Positions 54,874 to 63,945 of a stretch of 64,000 nt of DNA are shown here, piece after piece. The notes under the pieces were generated by a model. It worked only from the letters and a program-made list of their open reading frames with translations, searched no databases and was not told the DNA's origin. Position numbers and translations under genes: made by a program. The DNA is from Allopusillimonas lactea (GTDB lineage: Bacteria; Pseudomonadota; Gammaproteobacteria; Burkholderiales; Burkholderiaceae_B). Position 1 is the first letter of the stretch, and the number at the start of each line of letters is the position of its first letter. The stretch is taken from positions 248,001 to 312,000 of the forward strand of contig NZ_JAJJOZ010000002.1 in the NCBI RefSeq assembly GCF_021653995.1, written 5' to 3'.

Positions 54874-55654
54874 GTAAGTCTCCTTTATGGTTGGGGGATG
54901 CACCGCGGCCTATGTACAGGTCGGCCATTTCCTCATTGGCGAGAAGCCCGGCACCGGTATCCGTGAGCACGATCCTGCCCGAGTCCAGAATATAGCCGCG
55001 ATCGCTGAAAGCCAGTGCCTGCCGTGCACGCTGCTCCACCATCAGCACAGCAACGTCCATGGCAGGCAGTCTTCGCACCTCGTCAAATACTTGGTTGGTC
55101 AGCGCCGGCGACAGGGCTGCGGAGGGTTCGTCCAACAGCATCAAGGCAGGCGATGGCATCAGCGCGCGTGCGAACGCCAATTGCTGGCGCTCGCCGCCCG
55201 AAAGGTTGCAGGCGTACGTTCCGCGTCGCGCAGCAAGCGCGGGAAATAGATCGTACATATCCTGGATGCGCTTGCGTTTGTCGGCAACCCGCTCAACCAC
55301 CTGCAGGTTCTCCTGCACGGTCAGAGAGCCGAAGACATTGTGGACCTGAGGCACATAAGAGATACCATGGCTGATCCGGTCTTCCGTGCCTGTTTTGGTC
55401 AGGTCGACGAGGCGGAAATAGGCTTCGCCCGAGAGGCGGGGCAGCAGGCCCATAATGGCTTTGATGAGGGTTGACTTTCCTGCGCCGTTGGTGCCTGCGA
55501 TAGTAACAATCTCGCGAGCACCGACGTACAGATCGATGCCGCAGATGATGTCGGTATCACCATAGCCACCCGAGAGATTCTTCAGACGCAGCAGGCGCTC
55601 GTCCGCTGGAGCCACATGTGTGGGGATGTTGGCGTTGTACGGGGTGGCACTCAT
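54866..55654 (-). CDS. livF: Branched-chain amino-acid-type ABC transporter ATPase LivF
   Basis: A 262-residue ATPase: Walker A GTNGAGKST, signature NLSGGERQQLAFARAL, Walker B ALMLLDEPSAAL and the LivF-like switch MVEQRA. An N-terminal extension of about 20 residues precedes the domain. It overlaps livG and the amidase gene. Confidence 0.93.
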   Translation of the reverse strand: MSATPYNANIPTHVAPADERLLRLKNLSGGYGDTDIICGIDLYVGAREIVTIAGTNGAGKSTLIKAIMGLLPRLSGEAYFRLVDLTKTGTEDRISHGISYVPQVHNVFGSLTVQENLQVVERVADKRKRIQDMYDLFPALAARRGTYACNLSGGERQQLAFARALMPSPALMLLDEPSAALSPALTNQVFDEVRRLPAMDVAVLMVEQRARQALAFSDRGYILDSGRIVLTDTGAGLLANEEMADLYIGRGASPNHKGDLHA

Positions 55655-56412
55655 ATCACGCCTCCCATATAAGCTTCCCGGACGTCGTCGCGGCACAGAA
55701 CGTTACTCGGCGTTCCTTCGGCGAGAACGCGGCCCCTGTCCATGACATACATTCTTGGTGTCAGGCGGGACAGTTCTTCGAGATTGTGCTCGATAACCAG
55801 TACTGTCATTCCTTTGCGATTGAGCGTCACGATGCGCTCGGCGATCTCCTGGATCAGGACCGGATTTACGCCCGCAAAGGGTTCGTCCAGCAGGATGCAT
55901 AGCGGGTCTAGCATCAGCAGGCGGCCCAGTTCCAGCAGCTTTTTCTGACCACCCGAGAGCATGCCCGCCGGCTCATCCGCGACGCGGCTCAGATTCAGAA
56001 AGGCGAGCAGGTCGTTGGCCTTTTCCGCGTTTTCTGTCTCCTGACGCCTCACTGCACGGCCCTCGAAGAAGACAGAATACAGGCGCTCTCCGCGCGCATC
56101 GGGTACGGCTGCCATCATGTTGTCGAAGACCGTCAGTTGGGAGAACTCGCGAGGTACCTGGAACGTACGTGCAAGGCCGCGCCGGACGCGCCTGTGCACC
56201 GGCAGGGTGTCAATGTCTTCGTCGAGGAAATGGATAGTCCCGGCACGCTTTGGAATGTAGCCTGTGATCACTGAGAAAAGTGTGCTCTTGCCGGCACCAT
56301 TCGTACCGATCAGGCCAAGCAGCTCGCCCTTTTTCAGCTCCAGGCTGACGTCGTCCAGCGCCAGAAACCCGCCGAAGCTTGCCTGTACGTTTTTTACGCT
56401 CAACATGGTCAT
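55651..56412 (-). CDS. livG: Branched-chain amino-acid-type ABC transporter ATPase LivG
   Basis: A 253-residue ATPase with Walker A GTNGAGKST, signature MLSGGQKKLLELGRLL, Walker B CILLDEPFAGVNP and switch VIEHNLEEL. The longer loop after Walker A (RTFQVPREFSQLTVFDNMM) is typical of LivG. The ATG at 56412 overlaps the livM stop as ATGA; a second ATG lies two codons in. Confidence 0.93.
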   Translation of the reverse strand: MTMLSVKNVQASFGGFLALDDVSLELKKGELLGLIGTNGAGKSTLFSVITGYIPKRAGTIHFLDEDIDTLPVHRRVRRGLARTFQVPREFSQLTVFDNMMAAVPDARGERLYSVFFEGRAVRRQETENAEKANDLLAFLNLSRVADEPAGMLSGGQKKLLELGRLLMLDPLCILLDEPFAGVNPVLIQEIAERIVTLNRKGMTVLVIEHNLEELSRLTPRMYVMDRGRVLAEGTPSNVLCRDDVREAYMGGVI

Positions 56413-57308
56413 GATTTTCTGCTCCTGACCGGTTTGCCGGCGAGGATGCCTTGAGGCCGGTACAGTACGATAAGAATCAGCGCCATGCCGATAATCCATA
56501 TGCGGACGCTGGCCATCTGCACCTCCGATATCCCGCCCACAATGTCTGAGACAAAGCGCGAGCCTTCGAGAAAACCCATCAGAATGACGGTGCCGACGAC
56601 AATGCCGCTCAGGCGGTTGACGCCGCCGATGAATACAGCGATCCAAATGTAGAAGGTGATCAGAGGCACGAACTGGTCGGGCGTAAGGAACGTGAGATAG
56701 TGAGATTGAAAGCCGCCCGCCAGGCCCGCCAACGCGGCGCCCAGTACCAGCGTGCGTGTTTTGAAACGCGCCGGATCCTTGCCTAGTGCTCGAACTGCCA
56801 CTTCATTATCTCGTATGGCTTCGATCACGCGCCCGAAGGGGCTTTTTACTACCTTGGTCAGTAGCCAGAGCACGACCGCATTGGCGACCAGCAAGGCAAT
56901 CAGTATCCAGAAATCGATCTGGTTTCCTGGCACGATACCGTCGAACATGCGCGGGATCCCAGGCAGACCGTGCATGCCGCGAGTGAGCCACTCTTCCGTT
57001 TGCAGCATATAGCGGACAGTTTCCGAGAATCCGAGTGTGACGATCGCCAGATAATCGCTGCCCAGCCGCAAAGCGATGATGCCCATTGGATATGCGCACG
57101 CTGCGGTCAGGACGACCGCAGCGGCCATGGCCAGCGGGATGGGTACGCCGTTTAAGGCCAGCAGAGCCGATGTATACGAGCCGATGGCAAAGAAGCCCAC
57201 GTGGCCGAAGTTAACTAGGCCAGCAAAGCCGTAATGCAGTGAAAGGCCCAGTGCCAGCAGCAGGTAGATCAGAATGGCGATGGAGATTGCGATCAGATAA
57301 GCTTCCAT
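56409..57308 (-). CDS. livM: Branched-chain amino-acid-type ABC transporter permease LivM
   Basis: A 299-residue permease of about eight to nine helices with LHYGFAGLVNFGHVGFFAIGSYT and GRVIEAIRDNEVAVRALGKD, the conserved ATPase-contact loop of LivM. It overlaps livG by four bases and follows livH by six. Confidence 0.94.
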   Translation of the reverse strand: MEAYLIAISIAILIYLLLALGLSLHYGFAGLVNFGHVGFFAIGSYTSALLALNGVPIPLAMAAAVVLTAACAYPMGIIALRLGSDYLAIVTLGFSETVRYMLQTEEWLTRGMHGLPGIPRMFDGIVPGNQIDFWILIALLVANAVVLWLLTKVVKSPFGRVIEAIRDNEVAVRALGKDPARFKTRTLVLGAALAGLAGGFQSHYLTFLTPDQFVPLITFYIWIAVFIGGVNRLSGIVVGTVILMGFLEGSRFVSDIVGGISEVQMASVRIWIIGMALILIVLYRPQGILAGKPVRSRKS

Positions 57309-57314
57309 ATCCCT

Positions 57315-58190
57315 TTACCTCGCCGCCATCGGGCGTCCAAATATGCCCTGTGGGCGCACAAGCAGCACGAGAAGCAGGATTGCGAACGCCATGGGTATTT
57401 TGTAGGATGGGCCGACATAGAGGCTGGCAACCTCCTGCGCGATGCTGAATAGCAGCATGCCGATCACCGCGCCGATGGGGTGCCCGATGCCGCCCAATAT
57501 GACCGCCGCGAACATGGGCATCAGAAGCTCGAATCCCAGATCCGGCACAACCACCGCTTTTATGCCCAGTAATACGCCGCCCAGGCCACAGAACAGGCCC
57601 GAAATCGTCCACAGCGACAGCATGACGCGTTTTGAGCGGATCCCGCTCGCCGCGGCCAGGTCGGCGTTGTCGGCCACAGCGCGCATGCGACGACCCAGCC
57701 CGGTGCCATGCAGAATATAGAACATGAGCGCAAGCGCTCCGGCCGCGACCAGCAGGATGTAAAGATCGGTGGGTAGGATGCGGATGCCGTTAAAGTTCCA
57801 TGCGCGTACGAGAGGCATGCTGAGGTTGTATTGATCCTGGCCAGTAAAGAACGTGATGGTGTTTCGTACTACAAAGGCCACCCCAATCGACGCGATCAGC
57901 CTGGAAATGTTTGACCGCGAGGCGAGTGGGCGAAACACCCAGCCATAGAAGAACACAGAAACGGCGGCGGTCACGACTGCAGCGAGCGCCACGCTGGCGA
58001 TCAGCGAGTCGCTGATGAAAGCCTGGGCGCCGACAGCACAGTATGCACCCAGCGTCATATAGTCGCCAGCGGCGGCATTAGGAAACCGGGCTATACCGAA
58101 CACCATCGTGATGGCAAGTGCCGGCAGCGCCAGCAGCGTGCCGATCACGATGCCATTGATGACGGCGTTGATGAGGGTTATGGCATCCAT
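57315..58190 (-). CDS. livH: Branched-chain amino-acid-type ABC transporter permease LivH
   Basis: A 291-residue permease with the LivH features NGIVIGTLLALPALAITMVFGIARFPNAAAGDYMTLGAY, GLGRRMRAVADNADLAAASGI (contact loop) and GGIGHPIGAVIG. It forms the membrane channel with LivM. Confidence 0.94.
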   Translation of the reverse strand: MDAITLINAVINGIVIGTLLALPALAITMVFGIARFPNAAAGDYMTLGAYCAVGAQAFISDSLIASVALAAVVTAAVSVFFYGWVFRPLASRSNISRLIASIGVAFVVRNTITFFTGQDQYNLSMPLVRAWNFNGIRILPTDLYILLVAAGALALMFYILHGTGLGRRMRAVADNADLAAASGIRSKRVMLSLWTISGLFCGLGGVLLGIKAVVVPDLGFELLMPMFAAVILGGIGHPIGAVIGMLLFSIAQEVASLYVGPSYKIPMAFAILLLVLLVRPQGIFGRPMAAR

Positions 58191-58208
58191 TGTGTACGTC
58201 CCGATCCG

Positions 58209-59441
58209 TCAGGCCGAGCCTGGGATCGTCTCCTTGCGTACCAGTTCGCCGTTCTGTATCTCGAACACACCAAAGTCGGGCACGGTTTCGCCATGCGCGC
58301 CGAAATTCAATGCGGAGGAGGCACCTTCGTAGTTTATTTTTCCGCCTTTGCGCAAAATCTCTTTGCCTTGCGAGAAAGAGGATACTTTTTCACCATCACC
58401 TTGTGTTACGGTTTTGATGTGATTGTTGATAGTCTGGGTGTCGGCGTTTCGGCCCGCAGCCTCCATCGCCAGGGCAAGTGTCACCACCATGTCGTAGCTC
58501 TGTGCCGCAAATACATCGGGCTCCCGTTTCAATTTTGCCTGGATACGCTGGGCATAGCTTTGGTAGGCCGGTGAGTCGGTGTTGGCGACGTTCGAGATCG
58601 AAATAATGCCTTCCGTCGCTTCCTTGCCGATTGCCTTGACCAGATCTTTGTTCGCCGTCCAGCCCGGCATGATGAACTTGCATTCCTGGCCAGTCTGGAA
58701 CCATTCTTTAAGAAGGATGGTCGCATCGGGCTTGTATGAACCCATTGCGATCACGTCGGGTTTCTTGGCCAATACTTTATTCAGCTCGGTGCGGTAGCTG
58801 GTCTGGTTGGGTTCATAGATCACCAGTTCGGCAAGCCTGTCGCCGCCGGCTTCCCAGGTTTTCTTGAAATAATCCGCAAGGCCCACAAAGGTGGAGTTGT
58901 TGAACGCCATGACGGCGGGCCGTTTGAAGCCTCGTCGGCGCGCAACTTCAGCAAACGCCTTTCCAAATACGGCATTGGATGCTTGAAACATCCAGGCTAG
59001 GCCGCGTTTGTTTTCTGTCTGCATTTCGGGGGCGCCGCATGTATTCATCATGATGAGGCCGGCATTGTTTGTGATCGGCATGACAGCCAGGCCGACCGCG
59101 GATGGCCAGATTCCTACGACAGCCTGGACGCGGTTTATCTCAATCAGTTTCTTTGCAGCCAGAACAGCGACATCTGCTTTGGTTTGATCATCTTCTGAGA
59201 ACAGCACTATTTTTTTACCTGCTGCGCCACCCTGGCCATTGACCTCGTCAACCGCGAGGCGGATGGATTCGAGCATGGCCGGGCCATAGGGGCCGCCGAT
59301 GCCCGTGATGGAGTTTAGCGAGCCGAGGCGGAACGTATCCGCATCCTGCGCGAACGCCCACTGCGGCAGCATGGCGGTGGCCGCCAGCGCACCGCCTGTG
59401 GAAAGAAAGTGGCGCCGCTTGGGGTTGGTGATCTGGTTCAT
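58209..59441 (-). CDS. livJ: Periplasmic binding protein of the Liv-type transporter
   Basis: A 410-residue receptor of the LivJ/amide-binding type. The signal is Tat-like (KRRHFLSTGGALAATA), cleavage near AFAQ, unusual for this class. Domain features include LGSLNSITGIGGPYGPAMLESIRLAVDEVN, the ligand segment IWPSAVGLAVMPITNNAGLIMMNTCGAPE and DVFAAQSYDMVVTLALAM. Receptors of this class bind amino acids, amides, urea or aromatic acids. GGAGAG precedes the ATG. Confidence 0.9.
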   Translation of the reverse strand: MNQITNPKRRHFLSTGGALAATAMLPQWAFAQDADTFRLGSLNSITGIGGPYGPAMLESIRLAVDEVNGQGGAAGKKIVLFSEDDQTKADVAVLAAKKLIEINRVQAVVGIWPSAVGLAVMPITNNAGLIMMNTCGAPEMQTENKRGLAWMFQASNAVFGKAFAEVARRRGFKRPAVMAFNNSTFVGLADYFKKTWEAGGDRLAELVIYEPNQTSYRTELNKVLAKKPDVIAMGSYKPDATILLKEWFQTGQECKFIMPGWTANKDLVKAIGKEATEGIISISNVANTDSPAYQSYAQRIQAKLKREPDVFAAQSYDMVVTLALAMEAAGRNADTQTINNHIKTVTQGDGEKVSSFSQGKEILRKGGKINYEGASSALNFGAHGETVPDFGVFEIQNGELVRKETIPGSA

Positions 59442-59519
59442 GGTCTCTCCTTTGGTATAGGTATGCTTGTTATGTTGCGATAGCTCTATCGCCGGCATCG
59501 CTTGTCCGGTGCGCTATCG

Positions 59520-60737
59520 TCACTGTATTGCCATCGTTTCGCGCAGCTTGGCAATTCTGCTTTCCGACACACCGAATCTGCGCAAGACCTCTTCGGTGTG
59601 CTGACCGAGCAAGGGCGCGGGGCTGCGTACGCGTCCCGGTGTTCGGGAGAAATGGGACGGTACTCCTATCGTTTTCATACGGCCCAGCTTGGGATGTGTC
59701 ACCTCCTGGATCATGCCGCGTGCCGCGTAGTGCGGATCGGACACCGCCTGGCCGAAGTCGTTGATGGGGCCGCACGGTACGCCGGCATTTTCACAGCGTG
59801 CGATCCAGGTTCCCGCGTCATCCTGCAAGAACACCTTCTCAAGAATGGTCTCCAGAGCTTCCACATTCGCCATGCGATCCGAGTTGGTGGCGAAACGCGG
59901 GTCGTTGATCAGATCCGGCCGCTCTAGGACATGTATGCAAAGGCTTTCCCAGGTGCGCTGGTTGGCCGCGCCGATGATGATATAGCCATTGCGAGTGTTG
60001 AACGCCTGGTAGGGGGCCGAGACGCGATGGCGGCTGCCGGTTGCTTGTGGCACCGTGCCTTCTGCAAAATAGGCGGCGGCTTCCCATACGAACCATGGAA
60101 GTCCGCACTCGGCCAGCGAGATGTCTATGTGCTGGCCCTCGCCAGTTTTCTGTTGATGCAGACAGGCCGCAAGGATGGAGTAGATAGCCGTGAGGCCGGC
60201 GCCCACGTCATAGATAGCGATGCCGGACTTGAGCGGCCGCCCGCCCGGTTCGCCGGTGATGCTCATGATGCCCGTCATGCCTTGTGCGACCAGATCGAAT
60301 CCTCCGCGGCCCGCATATGGGCCGGTTTGGCCGAAGCCGGAAATGGAGCAATACACAAGCCTAGGGTTGATGCGGCTGAGCGATGCGTAGTCCACACCCA
60401 GCGAACGTGTTACGCCGACGCGGTAGTTTTCAACTACGACATCAGCCCAGCGAACCATGTCGTACAGGATTTCCCGTGCCGCCGGGTCTTTAAGGTTCAG
60501 CGAGATGCCGAGTTTGTTGCGATTGATCTGCGCAAAACAGCTTGATTCGCCATTCACATATGGTCCCATCTCGCGCGCATCATCACCTGTCAACGGTTTC
60601 TCGACTTTGATCACTTCTGCGCCCAAGTCGGCAAGCACCATGGTGCAGTAAGGGCCAGCCATAATCTGCGACAGATCGAGAACTTTCATACCTTCCAGCG
60701 GCGGGCGTGCGACGCCGCCATTGCCATTGCTGCTCAT
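59520..60737 (-). CDS. CaiB/BaiF family CoA-transferase
   Basis: A 405-residue class III CoA-transferase. N-terminal LEGMKVLDLSQIMAGPYCTMVLADLGAEVIKVE, the FGQTGPYAGRGGFDLVAQG block and the catalytic aspartate D177 (IAIYDVGAG) are clear. It transfers CoA between carboxylates and would activate the carbon skeleton formed by the aminotransferase or amidase. It sits 10 bases after the enoyl-CoA hydratase-like gene. Confidence 0.92.
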   Translation of the reverse strand: MSSNGNGGVARPPLEGMKVLDLSQIMAGPYCTMVLADLGAEVIKVEKPLTGDDAREMGPYVNGESSCFAQINRNKLGISLNLKDPAAREILYDMVRWADVVVENYRVGVTRSLGVDYASLSRINPRLVYCSISGFGQTGPYAGRGGFDLVAQGMTGIMSITGEPGGRPLKSGIAIYDVGAGLTAIYSILAACLHQQKTGEGQHIDISLAECGLPWFVWEAAAYFAEGTVPQATGSRHRVSAPYQAFNTRNGYIIIGAANQRTWESLCIHVLERPDLINDPRFATNSDRMANVEALETILEKVFLQDDAGTWIARCENAGVPCGPINDFGQAVSDPHYAARGMIQEVTHPKLGRMKTIGVPSHFSRTPGRVRSPAPLLGQHTEEVLRRFGVSESRIAKLRETMAIQ

Positions 60738-60747
60738 GGGTCTCCCC

Positions 60748-61521
60748 TCAATAACCTACAAACACGGGCTGGGTCTTGCTCAGAAATGCTTTCTGGCCGA
60801 TACGGTAATCCTCGGTGTTGAAACACGCATACGCTTCGAGGCGATCCTGTGGGGTCAAGGAGGTTCCTTGAGCAAGCTGTCGCACAAACTTTTTGTGCCA
60901 TCGATTTGTCAGCGGCGCCCCCGCGGCTATTCGCCGGGCTGTATCGTGAACGCGTTCAGCTAGATCTTCGTCGGGCACAACCTGGCTGAGCAGACCTTTG
61001 TGCATCGCCTCATCGGCACCGAAGATGCGGCCTTCCAGAAGTATCTCCAAGGTGGTGGCCGGCCCGACTAAGCTCACAATGTCATGAAGTTCGCGATGAT
61101 CGAGTACGATACCGATTCGGTTCACAGGCACGCCGAAGCGTGCGCTATGCGCTGCGATCCTGATATCGCACAACGCAGCGATCTCGAGCCCGCCGCCCAC
61201 GCACACGCCCTCGATGCATGCCACAGTGGGGTGGCGCGTCAGCTTCAGGCGGTCGGTGCAGTCGAGGGTGAGTTCGGCATACGCCCGAGCCTGTTCCGAG
61301 CCACTTCTATCTTCGTCAAAGGTTCCGATGTCGCTGCCGGAGCAGAAGGCTCCTCCGGCGCCGCGTATCACCACGCATCGCACGGCATCGTCGGCATCCA
61401 GCGCGTCAATCGCAGCGGCGAAATCGCGGTACATATCCAAAGTCATGGCGTTGCGCTTGGTTGGCCGATCCAGCCACACGGTCCATACGCCGGCCCCGTT
61501 GTTCTCTACGCGTATCGCCAT
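60748..61521 (-). CDS. Enoyl-CoA hydratase/isomerase-family protein
   Basis: A 257-residue crotonase-fold protein with GAFCSGSDIGTF (oxyanion loop) and GVCVGGGLEIAALCDIRIAA, which keeps one catalytic glutamate (E of GGGLE). The second glutamate, usually in a P-E motif, appears to be replaced (GVPVNRIGIVLDHRE), so it may be an isomerase, thioesterase or hydrolase rather than a true hydratase. ATG at 61521 lies one base after the previous stop; ATG at 61530 is an alternative. Confidence 0.85.
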   Translation of the reverse strand: MAIRVENNGAGVWTVWLDRPTKRNAMTLDMYRDFAAAIDALDADDAVRCVVIRGAGGAFCSGSDIGTFDEDRSGSEQARAYAELTLDCTDRLKLTRHPTVACIEGVCVGGGLEIAALCDIRIAAHSARFGVPVNRIGIVLDHRELHDIVSLVGPATTLEILLEGRIFGADEAMHKGLLSQVVPDEDLAERVHDTARRIAAGAPLTNRWHKKFVRQLAQGTSLTPQDRLEAYACFNTEDYRIGQKAFLSKTQPVFVGY

Positions 61522-61522
61522 G

Positions 61523-62497
61523 TCATGCATCCAGAAGCAGGCGAGTGCCGTCGAGCACGAGCTTGTCGTCGAGCCAGATTCGGGCCTCGGTGACGATCGT
61601 GTCGTAGTGGGCGGCCGCCTTGACCGTGCCGCCGATATATGCGCTCGTGCCCAATGCGAGCTGTACTGCGCCGTAAACACTTTCGTCGGATAGCATCGTG
61701 CCGTCGAGAGTGCAGTTCGGATTCATGCCTACGCCCAGTTCTCCCAGGTTGTAGACCTGAGGGTCGGCGAAGCTTTTCAGCATTTCGCGGAATCTCGCGG
61801 CTTCCCGTCCGCCCTCTATCGATACAGCAAGCCCCTTTTCGACCATGATCCGAACCGGCTCGTGTTCGATCAGCGAGACGCCGGGAATGCTTGCATTGAC
61901 CACGATTACCCCTTCGGCGGTGCCCTCGACCGGCGCGAGACTGGCCTCAAGACAGTATCCCGCCGAAATATCGTCGGCGTTTGCAAAGCCGTGCAAGGCA
62001 CGGCCACGGCGTCCCGCGATACTCATGGTTATATCGGTGCCTTCGCGACTGGTTACGCGTGCGGTTTTAGCCTGGGTGAGCGCCGCAGCCAAGCCTTCGA
62101 TCTCGGGACGCAGACTGTTGAAATCGGCGTTCCAACCTTCGGCCATGAAAAAATTGGGTAGCGAAGATTCGGGCAGAACGATTACGCCCACACCCGCACG
62201 GGTAGCCTGTTGCCGTGCTTCAGTGTGGGCCGCATTGGCCTGGGTCAATGCAATAACCAGGTGGGACGACCGCATGGCCTGGGCGACGATGGGTGAGAAC
62301 TGTTGGCCATGCCGCTTGGCGCCGGGTATTTGCAGCAGATGCAGGTTTGCGCCTGACTCCTGGACAGCGATGGCCAGCGCCTGTACGTTGTGCTCGGTGT
62401 GGAAGTCATACAGGACTAGCACATCCATACCGGGCTTGGCCGAACCCAGCAGATTGACTACTTTCCGTGCGTTATCCAGCTTCAGCAGTGTATTCAT
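61523..62497 (-). CDS. NicX/aminopeptidase-T-like metalloenzyme
   Basis: A 324-residue protein of the M29 aminopeptidase/2,5-dihydroxypyridine 5,6-dioxygenase superfamily. The C-terminal block NLGELGVGMNPNC...AAHYDTIV contains the H-x-D metal pair. Where NicX has a histidine before the GxGxNP turn, this protein has glutamate (ELGVGMNP), closer to peptidase-like members. Function may be metal-dependent peptide, lactam or ring cleavage, not decided from sequence. Its start overlaps the aminotransferase stop as ATGA. Confidence 0.75.
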   Translation of the reverse strand: MNTLLKLDNARKVVNLLGSAKPGMDVLVLYDFHTEHNVQALAIAVQESGANLHLLQIPGAKRHGQQFSPIVAQAMRSSHLVIALTQANAAHTEARQQATRAGVGVIVLPESSLPNFFMAEGWNADFNSLRPEIEGLAAALTQAKTARVTSREGTDITMSIAGRRGRALHGFANADDISAGYCLEASLAPVEGTAEGVIVVNASIPGVSLIEHEPVRIMVEKGLAVSIEGGREAARFREMLKSFADPQVYNLGELGVGMNPNCTLDGTMLSDESVYGAVQLALGTSAYIGGTVKAAAHYDTIVTEARIWLDDKLVLDGTRLLLDA

Positions 62498-63813
62498 GCG
62501 GAAACCTCGGACGGTGTAGAGATGCCGACCGCTTGTATCGACGCGTCCAGAATATCCAGGCCCTCCTTGAGCTGATCGAGCGGGATATTGAGCGGCCCCA
62601 GAAAGCGCAGCACATTGCCCTCGGCACCCGCCTTCACCAAGATGAGCCCACGCTGATACGCATGCTCGACGATGCGGGCGGCGAGCTTGCCAGCGGGCTT
62701 GCGCGTTTCGCGGTCTTCGACGATCTCAATAGCGAGCATTGCGCCGAGACCCCGGACCTCGCCTATGATCGGATAGCGGTGCGCCCATTGTTCGAACCTG
62801 GCGCGAATGATGTTGCCGATGGCCCGGGCTTTTGCTGGATAGTCGTCGCGCTCCATGATGCGTAGGGTAGCCAGCGCAGCAGCGCACGAAAGCGGATTGC
62901 CCGCGTAGGTGCCGCCCAGCCCACCCACTTGTGGGGCATCCATCAGTTCGCTGCGGCCAACCACTGCGGCGATGGGCATGCCGCCTCCCATGGACTTCGC
63001 CAATGTGTACAGGTCCGCCTCAATGCCCGAGTGTTCGGTCGCAAACCATTCTCCTGTACGGCAAAAGCCTGATTGGATCTCGTCGGCGATCAATACGATG
63101 CCGTGCCGGCTGCAGTACGCACGCAATTGCCGCAGGAAACCGGGAGGAAATACGTGAAAGCCGCCTTCACCCTGGACGGGCTCGAAGATGATCGCTGCAA
63201 CCTGCTGGGGCGTAATCTCGCTGTCGATCATGTGGGCAAAGTGCTCGAAGGCATCGTCGGAACTACCCGGAAACGGAGCGCGATAGACTTCGCTCGCCAA
63301 AGGCCCGAAGCCGCTCTTGTAGACGGGTGCCTTGGCGGTCAAGCTGAGCGCCATGAACGTGCGGCCATGAAAGGCGTTGCTGAAGGCGACGATGGCGGGA
63401 CGGCCGGTGGCGCACCGTGCAATCTTGATAGCGTTTTCCACCGCTTCGGCGCCCGAGTTCTGCAGCATTGCTTTTTTGTCGGCCTGCCCCGGCACGCGCT
63501 TTACAAGCGCGTGGGCAAGATCAATATAGCCGGGGTACATGACGATATTGAAGCAAGTGTGCAGAAAAGCGTCGGCCTGGTCTTTGATCGCCTGCACCAC
63601 TTCGGGATGTGCGTGCCCGACGTTGAGTGTGCCGATGCCACCGGCGAAATCAATGTAGCGGTGGCCGTCCAGGTCGACCAGTTCCGCACCTGCTGCAGAC
63701 TTGGCGAAGATGGGCGGCCCGTTCGCTACGCCACGCGCAACCACGGTATTGCGTTGCTGCAGGTAGTCGGCACATGATGGTCCGGGCAGAGCTTTGCCGT
63801 GGGATGGATTCAT
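62494..63813 (-). CDS. Class III omega-amino-acid aminotransferase (GabT-like)
   Basis: A 439-residue PLP enzyme. It has PLP lysine K273 (TLAKSMGGGMPIAAVVG), D244 in IADEIQSGFCRTG, E211 in FEPVQGEGGF and NSGAEAVENAIKIAR, the profile of 4-aminobutyrate/5-aminovalerate/omega-amino-acid aminotransferases. It is the first gene of the ten-gene unit and would produce a semialdehyde, although no aldehyde dehydrogenase is nearby. GAGGAG precedes the ATG at 63813. Confidence 0.92.
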   Translation of the reverse strand: MNPSHGKALPGPSCADYLQQRNTVVARGVANGPPIFAKSAAGAELVDLDGHRYIDFAGGIGTLNVGHAHPEVVQAIKDQADAFLHTCFNIVMYPGYIDLAHALVKRVPGQADKKAMLQNSGAEAVENAIKIARCATGRPAIVAFSNAFHGRTFMALSLTAKAPVYKSGFGPLASEVYRAPFPGSSDDAFEHFAHMIDSEITPQQVAAIIFEPVQGEGGFHVFPPGFLRQLRAYCSRHGIVLIADEIQSGFCRTGEWFATEHSGIEADLYTLAKSMGGGMPIAAVVGRSELMDAPQVGGLGGTYAGNPLSCAAALATLRIMERDDYPAKARAIGNIIRARFEQWAHRYPIIGEVRGLGAMLAIEIVEDRETRKPAGKLAARIVEHAYQRGLILVKAGAEGNVLRFLGPLNIPLDQLKEGLDILDASIQAVGISTPSEVSA

Positions 63814-63895
63814 GCTGATTGTCTCCTCTTGTCTTGAGTGTGCCGGCTGGAATTTTTGCTTTGGGCCGGGCGCTGATGCATACGCATTCGAGCGC

Positions 63896-63925
63896 ATTAT
63901 GTGGCTCAATACAATATTGTGTCAA
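63896..63925 (-). promoter_or_regulatory. Promoter of the aminotransferase-liv-amidase operon with internal palindrome
   Basis: On the minus strand TTGACA (63920-63925) and CATAAT (63896-63901) are 18 bases apart. The perfect palindrome ACAATATTGT (63911-63920) fills the spacer, so a bound repressor would block RNA polymerase. Confidence 0.68.
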
Positions 63926-63945
63926 TAGTGCATGTTAACAACAAT

